From positions 1-64,000 of the forward strand of contig CAMNSA010000006.1 of the NCBI GenBank assembly GCA_946554335.1: DNA of 64,000 bases, given 5' to 3'. Shown here one piece after another: positions 16,478-25,313 of the stretch. The position numbers and the translations under genes were made by a program. Position 1 is the first letter of the stretch, and every line of letters begins with the position of its first letter. Origin of the DNA: an uncultured Neglectibacter sp. Lineage in GTDB: Bacteria > Bacillota > Clostridia > Oscillospirales > Acutalibacteraceae. The notes below the pieces were generated by a model. It searched no databases, was not told the origin of the DNA, and saw nothing but the letters and a program-made list of their open reading frames with translations.

Positions 16478-17461
16478 ATGAAAAAAGCGGGGACAGTGTT
16501 TTTGGTCTTTATATTGATCGTCCTGTCGGCCTGCAGCGCAAGAAAGTCCTCTTCCTCAGCGGAGGAAAGCGCCTGGGAATACAATGTTCGCTCGGATACC
16601 TCCGTACAGTATAAGGTGGGTGTTTTGGCCCCGCGGCTGGAAGGGGGGAAAGAGGCTCAGTTTGCCTATTATGCCGAGAAGCGGTGCAGGGAGCTGGGCA
16701 GGCAGATCGAGTATAAGCTTTTGGAAAGCGATGACCGGGAGGAGATGTGTTCCCAGATGGAGCTTCTGCGGGGCTGGGGCGCTCAGGCCATCGTGATCTA
16801 TCCCTATTGGGGAGAGATGGAAGCGGCGGTAGAGGCCTGCCTGGATGTGGGGATCCAGGTGGTGAGCGCACAGCTTCCCATCGACGACGACAGGATCCTC
16901 TTGGTGGAAGAGGATGGGAGAGATATAGGCGCGAAGTCCGCCCAGTACCTAACCGGGAAGCTGGAAGCCTCCGGCAGGGTGATCCTTTTGAGCACCGGCA
17001 CAAAGGAGGATTCCCAGCTGCGGGAGCAGAGCTTTCAGGATAAGCTGATGGAGCTCTCTCCGGGTAGTAAAGTGGAGGTTTATCCCCTGAATCCGAACCG
17101 GGCGGAGGCGGTCAAGCGCTTTACGGAGATCCTGGCGGCCACGCCGGAGATCGACGGCGTATACGCGGAAAACGACGAGGTGGCCGTCGGGGCGGTTCAG
17201 GCTATCAAGGCCGCCGAGCGGACGGACATCAAGGCGGTGTGCTCAGGCGGAGGAAGCCAGGAGTATCTCAGAATGATGGAGGAGGATGCCGGATTTTGGC
17301 AGCAGACGGTGATCTGCTCCGCTCTGGTGCCGGGAAAGGCGGTGGACGCGGCGGTCGCTTTGATCCAGGGCGAGGAGAACCGCGGTGTGTTGAAGGTCCC
17401 CTGCGAGGTGGCAGACCGGGAAAATCGGGAAAGATATCTGGACGAAAACGCGCCTTATTAG
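16478..17461 (+). CDS. orphan periplasmic-binding-protein-like lipoprotein (type I, sugar family)
   Basis: A 327-residue protein with lipoprotein signal LFLVFILIVLSAC-type lipobox (LSAC, Cys19) and a type I periplasmic-binding fold like ribose or simple-sugar binders: YKVGVLAPRLEGG, then IVIYPYWGEMEAAVEACLDVGIQVVSA, VILLSTG, IDGVYAENDEVAVGAVQAIKAA. It would sit on the outer face of the membrane. No ABC permease or ATPase is next to it, so it either serves a distant transporter or acts as a sensor lectin. Own promoter; the next gene, fba, has a separate promoter. Confidence 0.85.
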   Translation: MKKAGTVFLVFILIVLSACSARKSSSSAEESAWEYNVRSDTSVQYKVGVLAPRLEGGKEAQFAYYAEKRCRELGRQIEYKLLESDDREEMCSQMELLRGWGAQAIVIYPYWGEMEAAVEACLDVGIQVVSAQLPIDDDRILLVEEDGRDIGAKSAQYLTGKLEASGRVILLSTGTKEDSQLREQSFQDKLMELSPGSKVEVYPLNPNRAEAVKRFTEILAATPEIDGVYAENDEVAVGAVQAIKAAERTDIKAVCSGGGSQEYLRMMEEDAGFWQQTVICSALVPGKAVDAAVALIQGEENRGVLKVPCEVADRENRERYLDENAPY

Positions 17462-17572
17462 AATTTCCCGGATCCCGGCAAATACCCCCAAAATGAGATC
17501 TGCTGGTTCGCTTGGGGAAAATCGGCTTTTGAGACAGACGCGGGGCGAAAACCTGAAGAAATGAATTCCCCG

Positions 17573-17601
17573 TTGATTTTTGTTCAGGATTTGTCTATAA
17601 T
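17573..17601 (+). promoter_or_regulatory. promoter of fba
   Basis: TTGATT, 17 bases, TATAAT, 40 bases before the fba start. Confidence 0.7.
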
Positions 17602-17640
17602 GAAGACAAGCTTTAAATCTGTTTATCTGGAGGCAATATT

Positions 17641-18504
17641 ATGTTGGTTTCTGCAAAGGAAATGCTCAACAAGGCCAAGGCTGGAAAATACGCCGTAGGT
17701 CAATTCAACATCAACAACCTGGAGTGGACCAAGGCGGTCCTGCTTACCGCGCAGGAGAACGCTTCTCCTGTGATCCTCGGCGTGTCTGAGGGCGCGGGAA
17801 AGTATATGTGCGGCTATAACACCGTGACCGGGATGGTCAAGGGAATGATCGACACCCTGGGCATTACGGTTCCCGTGGCCCTGCATCTGGATCACGGCTC
17901 CTATGAGGGCGCTTTCAAAGCCATGGAGGCGGGTTTCTCCTCCGTCATGTTTGACGGCTCTCACTATGAGATCAACGAAAATATCGAGAAGACCAAGGAG
18001 ATCATCCGCGTTGCCGGCGAGCAGGGTATCTCTGTGGAAGCAGAGGTAGGCGCTATCGGCGGTGAGGAAGACGGCGTGATCGGCGGCGGCGAAGTGGCGG
18101 ATCCGGACGAGTGCAAGATGATCGCGGATCTGGGCGTCACCATGCTGGCGGCCGGTATCGGAAATATCCACGGCGTATACCCGGAAAACTGGCAGGGACT
18201 GAATTTTGATGTGCTGGCTAAGATCCAGGAGAAGACCGGCACTATGCCTTTGGTGCTTCACGGCGGCACGGGCATCCCGGCTGAGATGGTAAAGAAAGCC
18301 ATCACCCTGGGCGTTTCCAAGGTGAATGTGAATACGGAGTGCCAGCTGGCCTTTGCCGCGGCCACCCGTCAGTATATCGAAGAGGGAAAAGACCGTCAGG
18401 GCAAGGGCTTCGACCCCAGAAAGCTTCTGGCTCCCGGCTTCGAGGCCATCAAGGCCACTGTTAAGGAAAAGATGGAGCTGTTCGGCTCTGTCAACAAGGC
18501 CTGA
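17641..18504 (+). CDS. fba: class II fructose-1,6-bisphosphate aldolase
   Basis: A 287-residue zinc aldolase that splits fructose-1,6-bisphosphate into two triose phosphates in glycolysis. Motifs: AVGQFNINNLEW at the start, the zinc and catalytic site LHLDHGSYEG (near residue 82), MFDGSHYEINENIEKT, VEAEVGAIGGEEDG, LHGGTGIP and KVNVNTECQ. A canonical GGAGG-type site precedes the ATG. Monocistronic with own promoter and a strong terminator. Confidence 0.96.
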   Translation: MLVSAKEMLNKAKAGKYAVGQFNINNLEWTKAVLLTAQENASPVILGVSEGAGKYMCGYNTVTGMVKGMIDTLGITVPVALHLDHGSYEGAFKAMEAGFSSVMFDGSHYEINENIEKTKEIIRVAGEQGISVEAEVGAIGGEEDGVIGGGEVADPDECKMIADLGVTMLAAGIGNIHGVYPENWQGLNFDVLAKIQEKTGTMPLVLHGGTGIPAEMVKKAITLGVSKVNVNTECQLAFAAATRQYIEEGKDRQGKGFDPRKLLAPGFEAIKATVKEKMELFGSVNKA

Positions 18505-18565
18505 GCATCTGTTTTTCTCTCCGCGTGGGAGAGGCCCGGGTTCAAAAGGTGAAAGCAGCTATCGG

Positions 18566-18610
18566 GAGAACGCTGAAAGAAGACTTTTTTCAGCGTTCTC
18601 TTTCCTTTTT
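18566..18610 (+). terminator. terminator of fba
   Basis: GAGAACGCTGAAA and TTTCAGCGTTCTC form a 13-bp perfect stem followed by TTTCCTTTTT. Confidence 0.9.
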
Positions 18611-18642
18611 TGGAAAAATGCCCCTGTCTTTCCAGAGTTTCC

Positions 18643-18671
18643 TTGTCTTTTTTGAGAACTTGTGCTATAAT
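18643..18671 (+). promoter_or_regulatory. promoter of the pseudokinase gene
   Basis: TTGTCT, 17 bases, TATAAT, 90 bases before the start. Confidence 0.65.
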
Positions 18672-18760
18672 TGGCCAGAATCACTGTTTGTAGGAAAAGC
18701 TTTCAGGCGGTTTGTGCCAAACAGTGGCTTTGCCGCGTTAGCTTGAGCTTGGAGGAAGAG

Positions 18761-20368
18761 ATGGATAGCAAACTGTGTATGAACTGTTTTGCAGGGTATC
18801 ACCCGGAGCAGGATGGCAGCGTGTGTCCCGTGTGCGGATGGGATAACGCGCGGGCTCAGATACCCGAAGGACTGGATCATCATACTGTGCTGGATTCCCG
18901 CTATGTCATCGGCAGGGTGAAGTCGATGAACGGCGAAGGCATCACCTACGCCGCGCTGGACCAGATCACCAAAAAGGTGGTGGAGATCCGGGAGTTTTTC
19001 CCGGCGGCGCTGGCTCAGAGAGAAGAGGACGGGATGACGGTTTCTCCCCGCCGGGGAGAGCAGAGCAAATATGCCCGGTATCTGGAAGAGTTTTTAGACC
19101 TTTCCAAAAATGTGAGCCGTCTACGGGAGATCACGGTAGTCAACTCTGTGTTGGATATTTTCGAGGAAAATTATACCGCCTATGCGGTTTACGAGTATCT
19201 TCCCTCCGTCACGCTGCGCAGATATCTGGAAAATAACGGCGGGAAGCTTTCCTGGAATGAGGTCAACCGGCTGTTTGCTCCGGTGATCACCGCTTTAGGG
19301 CTGATGAACTCTCTGGGCGTGCCCCATCTGGGAATTTCCCCTGAGACCCTTCGGGTGACCAAGGACGGCACCATGCTGATCACCGGCTTTTCCATTCCGG
19401 CTGTCCGCAGGCAGGGCACGGAGCTTTTGGAAGAGCTGTATCCCGGGTGCGCCGCCATCGAGCAGTACAGCGAGAAGGGCGGATACTCAGAGGCCAGCGA
19501 TGTATATGCTGTCGCCGCCGCCATGTATCACGCTTTGACAGGTTCCCTCCCAAAAGAGGCCCCCAAGCGCATGGAAGACCAGCGCTTGATGATTTCTAAA
19601 GAGATTTTGAAAAGCCTTCCGCCCTTTGTTGTGACAGCGGTGGCCAATGCTCTGCAGGTAAAGCTTTCCGCCAGGACCGCAAGCTTTGAACGCTTTAAAT
19701 CCGAGTTGTCCGCCGCGCCCACCATCGTCACGGAGATCGATCATACGGACGCGATCCGTCGGATCCCCATTGATATGGAGCTCCCCAGAAGCAAGGGGCT
19801 TCCGCCCTTTGTATGGCTGATCGGCTCCTGCGTAGTCACTTTGGTCGCTTTGGTGATCGTCGCTTCCATCTGGCTGGGAGATCGGGGAATGTCCTTCGGT
19901 GATTTGCAGAAGTTCTTTACTCAAAGCAGTCAGCAGGCGGAAGAGATCGTGGTTCCGAAAATGCTGGATGAAAATTATGACAGCTGGGTGGAAAAGGTGG
20001 AGAACGGAGAATATGATTTCATTCTGCGTGTTTCCACCAGAGAGTTTAACGATACGGTGGCACAGGGAAACATCATCAGTCAAAGCCCCTTCGCGGGGGA
20101 GAAGATTGAGGCCGGAGGAACCGTGCTGGTGACAGTAAGTAAAGGCAGTGCCACCCGCACTCTGCCCGAGGTGAAGGGCACAAGCTTTGCGGAGCTGTCA
20201 AGTGCCCTCTCCAAAAATGGGTTTTCCCCTGTCAAGGAGGATATCCACAGCGAGGATGTGGAGGAGGGCTATGTGATTGGCTATCAGGACTATCAGCCCG
20301 GTGACCCTCTGGAATATGGTTCTACCGTGACGGTGCTGGTGAGCATCGGCCCCGAAACCTCTTCCTGA
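18761..20368 (+). CDS. membrane pseudokinase with Cys4 N-terminus and two PASTA domains
   Basis: A 535-residue protein. Order: a Cys4 zinc-ribbon-like prefix (Cys6, 9, 22, 25); a Ser/Thr-kinase-like domain (about 44-315); a membrane helix (350-372); two extracellular PASTA repeats (397-459, 467-529), which in PrkC/StkP kinases bind cell-wall material. Key kinase residues are gone: the ATP lysine of the usual I-K-E-F-F-P is Arg77 (EIREFFP), the catalytic HRD is HLG (189-191, HLGISPETL), and the metal-binding DFG is TGF (208-210). Catalysis is therefore unlikely; a wall-sensing scaffold is a reasonable inference. I chose the ATG at 18761, which follows GGAGG; upstream codons are open but unsupported. 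Monocistronic. Confidence 0.85.
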   Translation: MDSKLCMNCFAGYHPEQDGSVCPVCGWDNARAQIPEGLDHHTVLDSRYVIGRVKSMNGEGITYAALDQITKKVVEIREFFPAALAQREEDGMTVSPRRGEQSKYARYLEEFLDLSKNVSRLREITVVNSVLDIFEENYTAYAVYEYLPSVTLRRYLENNGGKLSWNEVNRLFAPVITALGLMNSLGVPHLGISPETLRVTKDGTMLITGFSIPAVRRQGTELLEELYPGCAAIEQYSEKGGYSEASDVYAVAAAMYHALTGSLPKEAPKRMEDQRLMISKEILKSLPPFVVTAVANALQVKLSARTASFERFKSELSAAPTIVTEIDHTDAIRRIPIDMELPRSKGLPPFVWLIGSCVVTLVALVIVASIWLGDRGMSFGDLQKFFTQSSQQAEEIVVPKMLDENYDSWVEKVENGEYDFILRVSTREFNDTVAQGNIISQSPFAGEKIEAGGTVLVTVSKGSATRTLPEVKGTSFAELSSALSKNGFSPVKEDIHSEDVEEGYVIGYQDYQPGDPLEYGSTVTVLVSIGPETSS

Positions 20369-20382
20369 ATAATTTTTTATAG

Positions 20383-20427
20383 GAAAGCGGAAGGCTCTTA
20401 AAAATCGGAGCTTTCTGCTTTCTTTTT
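20383..20427 (+). terminator. terminator of the pseudokinase gene
   Basis: GAAAGCGGAAGGCTC pairs with GAGCTTTCTGCTTTC (two G-T pairs), then TTTTTT. Confidence 0.85.
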
Positions 20428-20617
20428 TGGGGGCTTTTCCGAACCGGAGAGAAGAGAAGACGCTTCACTGTCTTTTCGACAAAGCCGCTCAAGGGAAAAT
20501 GGTAAAATCTATGAGGCCAAAAGTTGCCTTACACAGAAAATCTGCAATATTTTTGTCATATCATCCAAACTTTAAGAAAAAACTTGCACAACTTTAAATT
20601 ATTTTGCTAAAAACCTC

Positions 20618-20645
20618 TTGAATTTTTTACAGTATATGGTATGAT
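20618..20645 (+). promoter_or_regulatory. promoter of the glycogen operon
   Basis: TTGAAT, 16 bases, TATGAT with an upstream TGG. It sits in an A+T-rich 330-base gap (20369-20698) that otherwise contains the preceding terminator and about 150 bases of A+T-rich DNA (20500-20620) with no gene or clear repeat; this may be a curved or regulatory upstream region. Confidence 0.55.
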
Positions 20646-20698
20646 AACAGTAAGTTAGCTGATGGTTCGGAAAATGCCTGAAAGGGGAGCTTTGAAAG

Positions 20699-22783
20699 AT
20701 GGGAAAAGAAACAGGGAAGAACAAGGTATTTCCGGAGAAAGAGGAGAATTTCCCTCTCTTTCTTTTCCGAAGCGGAAAGAGCAGAAGAGCTTACGAATAT
20801 ATGGGCCTGCACAAGACCCAACACGGCAAGAAGGACTGCATGGTGGCCAGGGTCTGGGCTCCCGGCGCGAAGGAGGTTTCCCTGGTGGGAAATTTCTGCA
20901 ACTGGGATAAGGCAAAATATCCGTTGAAGAAAATCGACGACGCGGTGTGGGAAGGCTTTACGGATTTCGTGTTTGAGCCCTTTGAGCTTTATAAATTCTA
21001 TATCAAGACTGCCGAGGGGAAGGACGCCTATAAGTCAGATCCCTATGCGTTCCATACGGAGACAAGGCCGGGTACTGCCTCCCGCTACTATGAGCTGGGG
21101 AACTACGCTTGGCAGGACGAGGCTTGGCAGCAGGAGAAAAAAAAGAAGCCCCATTACTCTCAGCCGGTGAATATTTACGAGGTTCATGCGGGCTCCTGGC
21201 GCAGATATGCCGACGGCAGCGTGTTTTCCTATGATAAGCTGGGAGACGAGCTGATTCCCTATGTGAAAGAGATGGGGTTTACCCATATTGAATTCATGCC
21301 TTTGACGGAATATCCCTTCGACGGCTCCTGGGGATATCAGGTGACGGGCTATTTCGCTCCCACCTCCCGGTACGGAGAGCCGAAGGACTTCATGCGCTTT
21401 GTGGACCGGTGCCACCAGGCCGGGATCGGGGTGATCATGGACTGGGTCCCGGCCCATTTCCCCAGAGACGCGGCGGGACTTGCACGGTTTGACGGGACGC
21501 CCTGCTATGAATATGCGGACCCCCGCAAGGGAGAGCACAAGGATTGGGGAACGCTGGTATTTGATTATGGCAGGAATGAAGTGATCAGTTTCCTGGTGTC
21601 CAGCGCGGTGTTCTGGCTTAAGGAATACCACATCGACGGGCTGCGGGTGGACGCGGTGGCCTCCATGCTCTATCTGGACTACAGCCGGAATGACGGAGAG
21701 TGGGCGCCCAACGAAAACGGAGGCAAGGAGAACCTGGAGGCGGTGGCCTTCCTGAAGACCCTGAACGAGGCGGCCTTCGCGGAGGCGCCTGAGGTGATGA
21801 TGATCGCGGAGGAATCCACCTCCTGGCCCATGGTGACCAAGCCCACCTTCATGGACGGGCTGGGCTTTAATTACAAGTGGAATATGGGCTGGATGAACGA
21901 TATGCTGCGCTATATGTCTCTGGACCCGCTGTTTCGCAGCGGAAACCATGACGCGCTGACCTTCTCCTTCTTCTACGCCTTTTCCGAGAACTTTATTCTG
22001 CCCATCTCCCACGACGAGGTGGTGTACGGAAAGGGTTCGCTGGTAAACAAAATGCCTGGCACAGAGGAACAGAAGATGGCGGGGATGAGAGCTTTCGTCA
22101 GCTATATGATGGCCCACCCCGGCAAGAAGCTGCAATTCATGGGCACGGAGTTCGGCCAGAAAGACGAATGGAACTTTGAAAGCGAGCTGGAGTGGGGGCT
22201 TTTGCAGTATGACGAGCACAAGCAGGCACAGGCCTTCTTTCAGTCGATCAACCATTTCTATCTCAGCCATCCCGCCCTTTGGGAAGTGGATTTTGACTGG
22301 AACGGCTTTGAGTGGATCTCTCATGACGATTATCAGCAGAGCGTCATCGCCTTCCGCAGGAAAGCAAGGGACGGAAAAGAGCTGGTTGCGGTGTGCAACT
22401 TCGTCCCGGTAGAGCGCAGAGGGTACCGGATCGGGATCCCCATTCGAGGGACCTGGGCCGAGGTGTTCAGCTCTGACGACAAGGCTTTCGGCGGCTCCGG
22501 CGCCACCAACGGCAGCTCGATCAAAACGGAGGATATTCCCATGCACGGCTGCGAGCAGAGCGTGGAGCTCACGCTTCCTCCCAATTCTGTCTTTTTCCTG
22601 GAATGTGTGCGCAAGACGCCGAAGCCTGTGAAAAAGCAGACCAAGAGCGAGCAGGTCAAAGCCGAGCCTGTGAAAAAGCAGACCAAGAGCCAACAGATCA
22701 AGGCTGAGCCTGTGAAAAAACAGACCAAGGGCCGACAGGTCAAGGCTGAGCCCGGGAAAAGAACGACGGCAAAAAAGTCGTAA
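20699..22783 (+). CDS. glgB: 1,4-alpha-glucan branching enzyme with Lys-rich repeat tail
   Basis: A 694-residue GH13 enzyme that introduces alpha-1,6 branches into glycogen. An N-terminal CBM48-like domain (VARVWAPGAKEVSLVGNFCNWD) is followed by the catalytic barrel: nucleophile Asp318 in DGLRVDAVASM, acid Glu371 in IAEESTSWP, and Asp439 in SHDEVVYGKGSL. After the normal end (SVFFLECVRKT) comes a basic tail with three 14-residue repeats starting PVKKQTK, not part of the usual enzyme. The N-terminal 35 residues before MGLHKT are also extra; the start at 20699 is chosen for its AGGGGAG site. First gene of glgBCDA. Confidence 0.94.
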   Translation: MGKETGKNKVFPEKEENFPLFLFRSGKSRRAYEYMGLHKTQHGKKDCMVARVWAPGAKEVSLVGNFCNWDKAKYPLKKIDDAVWEGFTDFVFEPFELYKFYIKTAEGKDAYKSDPYAFHTETRPGTASRYYELGNYAWQDEAWQQEKKKKPHYSQPVNIYEVHAGSWRRYADGSVFSYDKLGDELIPYVKEMGFTHIEFMPLTEYPFDGSWGYQVTGYFAPTSRYGEPKDFMRFVDRCHQAGIGVIMDWVPAHFPRDAAGLARFDGTPCYEYADPRKGEHKDWGTLVFDYGRNEVISFLVSSAVFWLKEYHIDGLRVDAVASMLYLDYSRNDGEWAPNENGGKENLEAVAFLKTLNEAAFAEAPEVMMIAEESTSWPMVTKPTFMDGLGFNYKWNMGWMNDMLRYMSLDPLFRSGNHDALTFSFFYAFSENFILPISHDEVVYGKGSLVNKMPGTEEQKMAGMRAFVSYMMAHPGKKLQFMGTEFGQKDEWNFESELEWGLLQYDEHKQAQAFFQSINHFYLSHPALWEVDFDWNGFEWISHDDYQQSVIAFRRKARDGKELVAVCNFVPVERRGYRIGIPIRGTWAEVFSSDDKAFGGSGATNGSSIKTEDIPMHGCEQSVELTLPPNSVFFLECVRKTPKPVKKQTKSEQVKAEPVKKQTKSQQIKAEPVKKQTKGRQVKAEPGKRTTAKKS
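22625..22750 (+). repeat. three tandem 42-bp repeats coding the GlgB tail
   Basis: Units at 22625-22666, 22667-22708 and 22709-22750, each encoding PVKKQTK then a variable three to four residues and KAE. Units differ at a few third and second codon positions, so the array is not brand new. Confidence 0.9.
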
Positions 22784-22864
22784 AAACCAACTGTGTTTCC
22801 CGGAAAAAACTTTCCTGGAAGACAGAGGCTTTTTGAAATAAATTAGAAACAGGAGGACGCTAAA

Positions 22865-24076
22865 ATGTTACCCAAACAAGAGGTTGTAGCCATGCTCTTA
22901 GCGGGCGGACAGGGCAGCCGGCTGGGAGTGTTGACAAAAAACCTGGCTAAGCCTGCGGTACCGTTCGGAGGAAAGTACAGGATCATCGATTTCCCTCTTT
23001 CCAATTGTGTAAATTCCGGTATCGAAACAGTAGGGGTACTGACACAGTACCAGCCGCTGGAGCTCAACGAGTACATCGGCAGCGGACAGCCTTGGGATCT
23101 GGACAGCATGAACGCCGGCGTTCATGTATTGCCTCCCTACCAGAAAAGCAAAAAGTCAGATTGGTACAAGGGCACTGCCAACGCGATCTACCAGAATATT
23201 CCTTTCATCGAGAGGTATAATCCGGACTATGTGGTAGTGCTTTCCGGCGACCATATCTATAAGATGGACTACTCTCAGATGATCAGCTACCACAAGGAGA
23301 AAAACGCAGCCTGCACCATCGCCGTCTATGAGGTGCCTATGGAGGAGGCCTCCCGTTTCGGGATCCTCAATACCAACGAGGACGGCTCCATCTATGAGTT
23401 TGACGAGAAACCCAAGGCGCCCAAGAGCAATAAGGCCTCCATGGGTATCTATGTGTTCTCCTGGGATAAGCTCAAGAAGTATCTCACCGCCGACGATGAG
23501 AATCCGAAGTCTCAGAACGATTTCGGCAAAAATGTGCTTCCCGCCATGCTGGAAGCAGGGGAGAAGATGTTCGCCTATCGTTTTGAGGGCTACTGGAAGG
23601 ATGTAGGGACCATTGACAGTCTTTGGGAGTCCAATATGGACCTTCTCAATCCCAATATTCCGTTGGACCTCAATGACGACGGCTGGAAGATCTATTCCCG
23701 CAACCCCGTTATGCCTCCTCACTATGTGGCAAAGGGAGCAAAGGTGCAGAACTCTCTGGTGGCTGAAGGCTGCAATGTGTACGGCGAGATCGATTTCTCC
23801 GTGCTGTTTGCCGGAGTCTATGTGGCGCCAGGCGCAGTAGTCAAGGATTCCATTGTTATGCCCGGCGCCCGGATCGAGGAGGGCGCGGTGGTGCAGTACG
23901 CCATCGTGGGAGAAAACTCTGTGGTGGGCAAGAACAGCGTTGTGGGCGAAAGGCCTGAAGCCATGGAGAACAAGGACGACTGGGGCGTAGCGGTCATCGG
24001 CCCCGGGTGTACGATAGCGCCCAGCACTATTGTGCCGCCGAAAGCGATGATCGATGCTGAGGAGGTGGAAAAATAA
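22865..24076 (+). CDS. glgC: glucose-1-phosphate adenylyltransferase
   Basis: A 403-residue enzyme making ADP-glucose from ATP and glucose-1-phosphate, the committed step of glycogen synthesis. N-terminal pyrophosphorylase signature [18 protein letters not shown] and [16 protein letters not shown]; substrate loop [23 protein letters not shown]; and a C-terminal left-handed beta helix (hexapeptide repeats from about 295) that in this family carries the allosteric site. RBS GGAGG 5' of the ATG. It is 80 bases after glgB and overlaps glgD by one base, so GlgC and GlgD are made together. Confidence 0.96.
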   Translation: MLPKQEVVAMLLAGGQGSRLGVLTKNLAKPAVPFGGKYRIIDFPLSNCVNSGIETVGVLTQYQPLELNEYIGSGQPWDLDSMNAGVHVLPPYQKSKKSDWYKGTANAIYQNIPFIERYNPDYVVVLSGDHIYKMDYSQMISYHKEKNAACTIAVYEVPMEEASRFGILNTNEDGSIYEFDEKPKAPKSNKASMGIYVFSWDKLKKYLTADDENPKSQNDFGKNVLPAMLEAGEKMFAYRFEGYWKDVGTIDSLWESNMDLLNPNIPLDLNDDGWKIYSRNPVMPPHYVAKGAKVQNSLVAEGCNVYGEIDFSVLFAGVYVAPGAVVKDSIVMPGARIEEGAVVQYAIVGENSVVGKNSVVGERPEAMENKDDWGVAVIGPGCTIAPSTIVPPKAMIDAEEVEK

Positions 24077-25188
24077 TGCGTGGCAATAATGTGTTGGGCA
24101 TCCTTTTTGCCTATGTACATGAGGAGCGCGTCAGAGAGCTGACGGAGAAGAGAGTGATGGCGTCCATTCCCTTTGGAGGCCGCTATCGTCTGGTGGACTT
24201 CCCCCTTTCCAATATGGTGAATTCCGGTATCAACAAAGTGGGCGTCATTACAGAAGAGAATTATCAGTCTTTGATGGATCATCTGGGATCCGGTAAGGCC
24301 TGGGACCTTTCCAGAAAGAGAGAGGGGCTTTATCTGCTGCCTCCCTTCGGAGCGGAAACGGCCCGCACAGGTGAGAAGATCTCTTCTCTGGCGTCGATCC
24401 AGCGCTTTTTGAAGAACTCCTACGAGGAGTATGTGCTCCTCTCAGACTGTGACATCGTAGCCAATATCGACCTGAAGGATGTGTTCCGCTTCCACACGGA
24501 AAAGCAGGCGGATATTACAGTGATTTACCGCCATGGCGCATCTCCCGACATCGACAGAAATGTGGTTTACACTGTGGATCCGGAGGGCTTTGTGCGAGAT
24601 ATGCTCATCAAGCGCGGCAGCGATGCAGACTGCAACTATGGCCTGGGAATGTGCCTGGTCGGCCGTGAGAAGCTGATGGAACTGGTGGACGACTGCATGA
24701 GCAGAAATCTCTATGATTTTGACCGGGATCTGATGCAGCGTCATCTGCGGGATCTGAAGGTTTATGGTTATGAATCAGTGGAAACTGCCTACAGCATCAA
24801 CTCTTTCAGCAGTTACTTCAATGCCAACATGGCGCTGATGGATCCCAAGGTCCGCGCTCAGCTGTTCCGGGCGGACCGGCCGATCTACACCAAGGTGAGA
24901 GACGATATGCCCGCCAAGTATGGCCTGGGCTCTTTGGCCACCAACTCCATCATCGCGGACGGGTGCGTGATCGACGGAGAAGTGGAGAACTGCGTGCTGT
25001 TCCGCGGCGTTCAGGTAAAGAAGGGCGCGAAGCTGAAAAACTGCGTCGTGATGCAGGACAGCGTGATCGGCGAGAACACGCGGCTGGACTATGCAGTGGT
25101 GGACAAAAATGTGGAGTTCGGACAGAACCGGGCGATGCAGGGCCATCAGAACTATCCTGTCTATATCGCGAAAGGAAGCAAGGTCTAA
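24076..25188 (+). CDS. glgD: GlgD, glucose-1-phosphate adenylyltransferase-like subunit
   Basis: A 370-residue GlgC paralogue. The nucleotide-binding glycine loop of GlgC (GGQGSRL) is absent; instead the start reads NNVLGILFAYVHEERVRELTEKR. It keeps MASIPFGGRYRLVDFPLSN and LLSDCDIVANIDL, and a C-terminal beta helix. In Gram-positive bacteria GlgD is generally a modulatory subunit that raises the activity of GlgC rather than a full enzyme. TAATG overlap with glgC. Confidence 0.94.
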   Translation: MRGNNVLGILFAYVHEERVRELTEKRVMASIPFGGRYRLVDFPLSNMVNSGINKVGVITEENYQSLMDHLGSGKAWDLSRKREGLYLLPPFGAETARTGEKISSLASIQRFLKNSYEEYVLLSDCDIVANIDLKDVFRFHTEKQADITVIYRHGASPDIDRNVVYTVDPEGFVRDMLIKRGSDADCNYGLGMCLVGREKLMELVDDCMSRNLYDFDRDLMQRHLRDLKVYGYESVETAYSINSFSSYFNANMALMDPKVRAQLFRADRPIYTKVRDDMPAKYGLGSLATNSIIADGCVIDGEVENCVLFRGVQVKKGAKLKNCVVMQDSVIGENTRLDYAVVDKNVEFGQNRAMQGHQNYPVYIAKGSKV

Positions 25189-25262
25189 GCCCGTAAAGCT
25201 GCTGGGGCCCGGGAGGTTTTCCCGGAAAATCCGGCGCCGGGGCGTCTTTTCCGATTCCACCC

Positions 25263-25294
25263 TGCGGTCAGGTATTTTTGCGGTCAGGTATTTT
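25263..25294 (+). repeat. perfect 16-bp tandem duplication before glgA
   Basis: TGCGGTCAGGTATTTT occurs twice head to tail between glgD and glgA, ending just before the AGAGGAG ribosome site. It looks like a slippage event. Confidence 0.85.
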
Positions 25295-25313
25295 ATAGAG
25301 GAGATGACGAATT

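Noticed and set aside
16478-18504. Sugar ABC operon including the binding lipoprotein and aldolase
   Set aside because: No permease or ATPase genes are present, and each gene has its own promoter.
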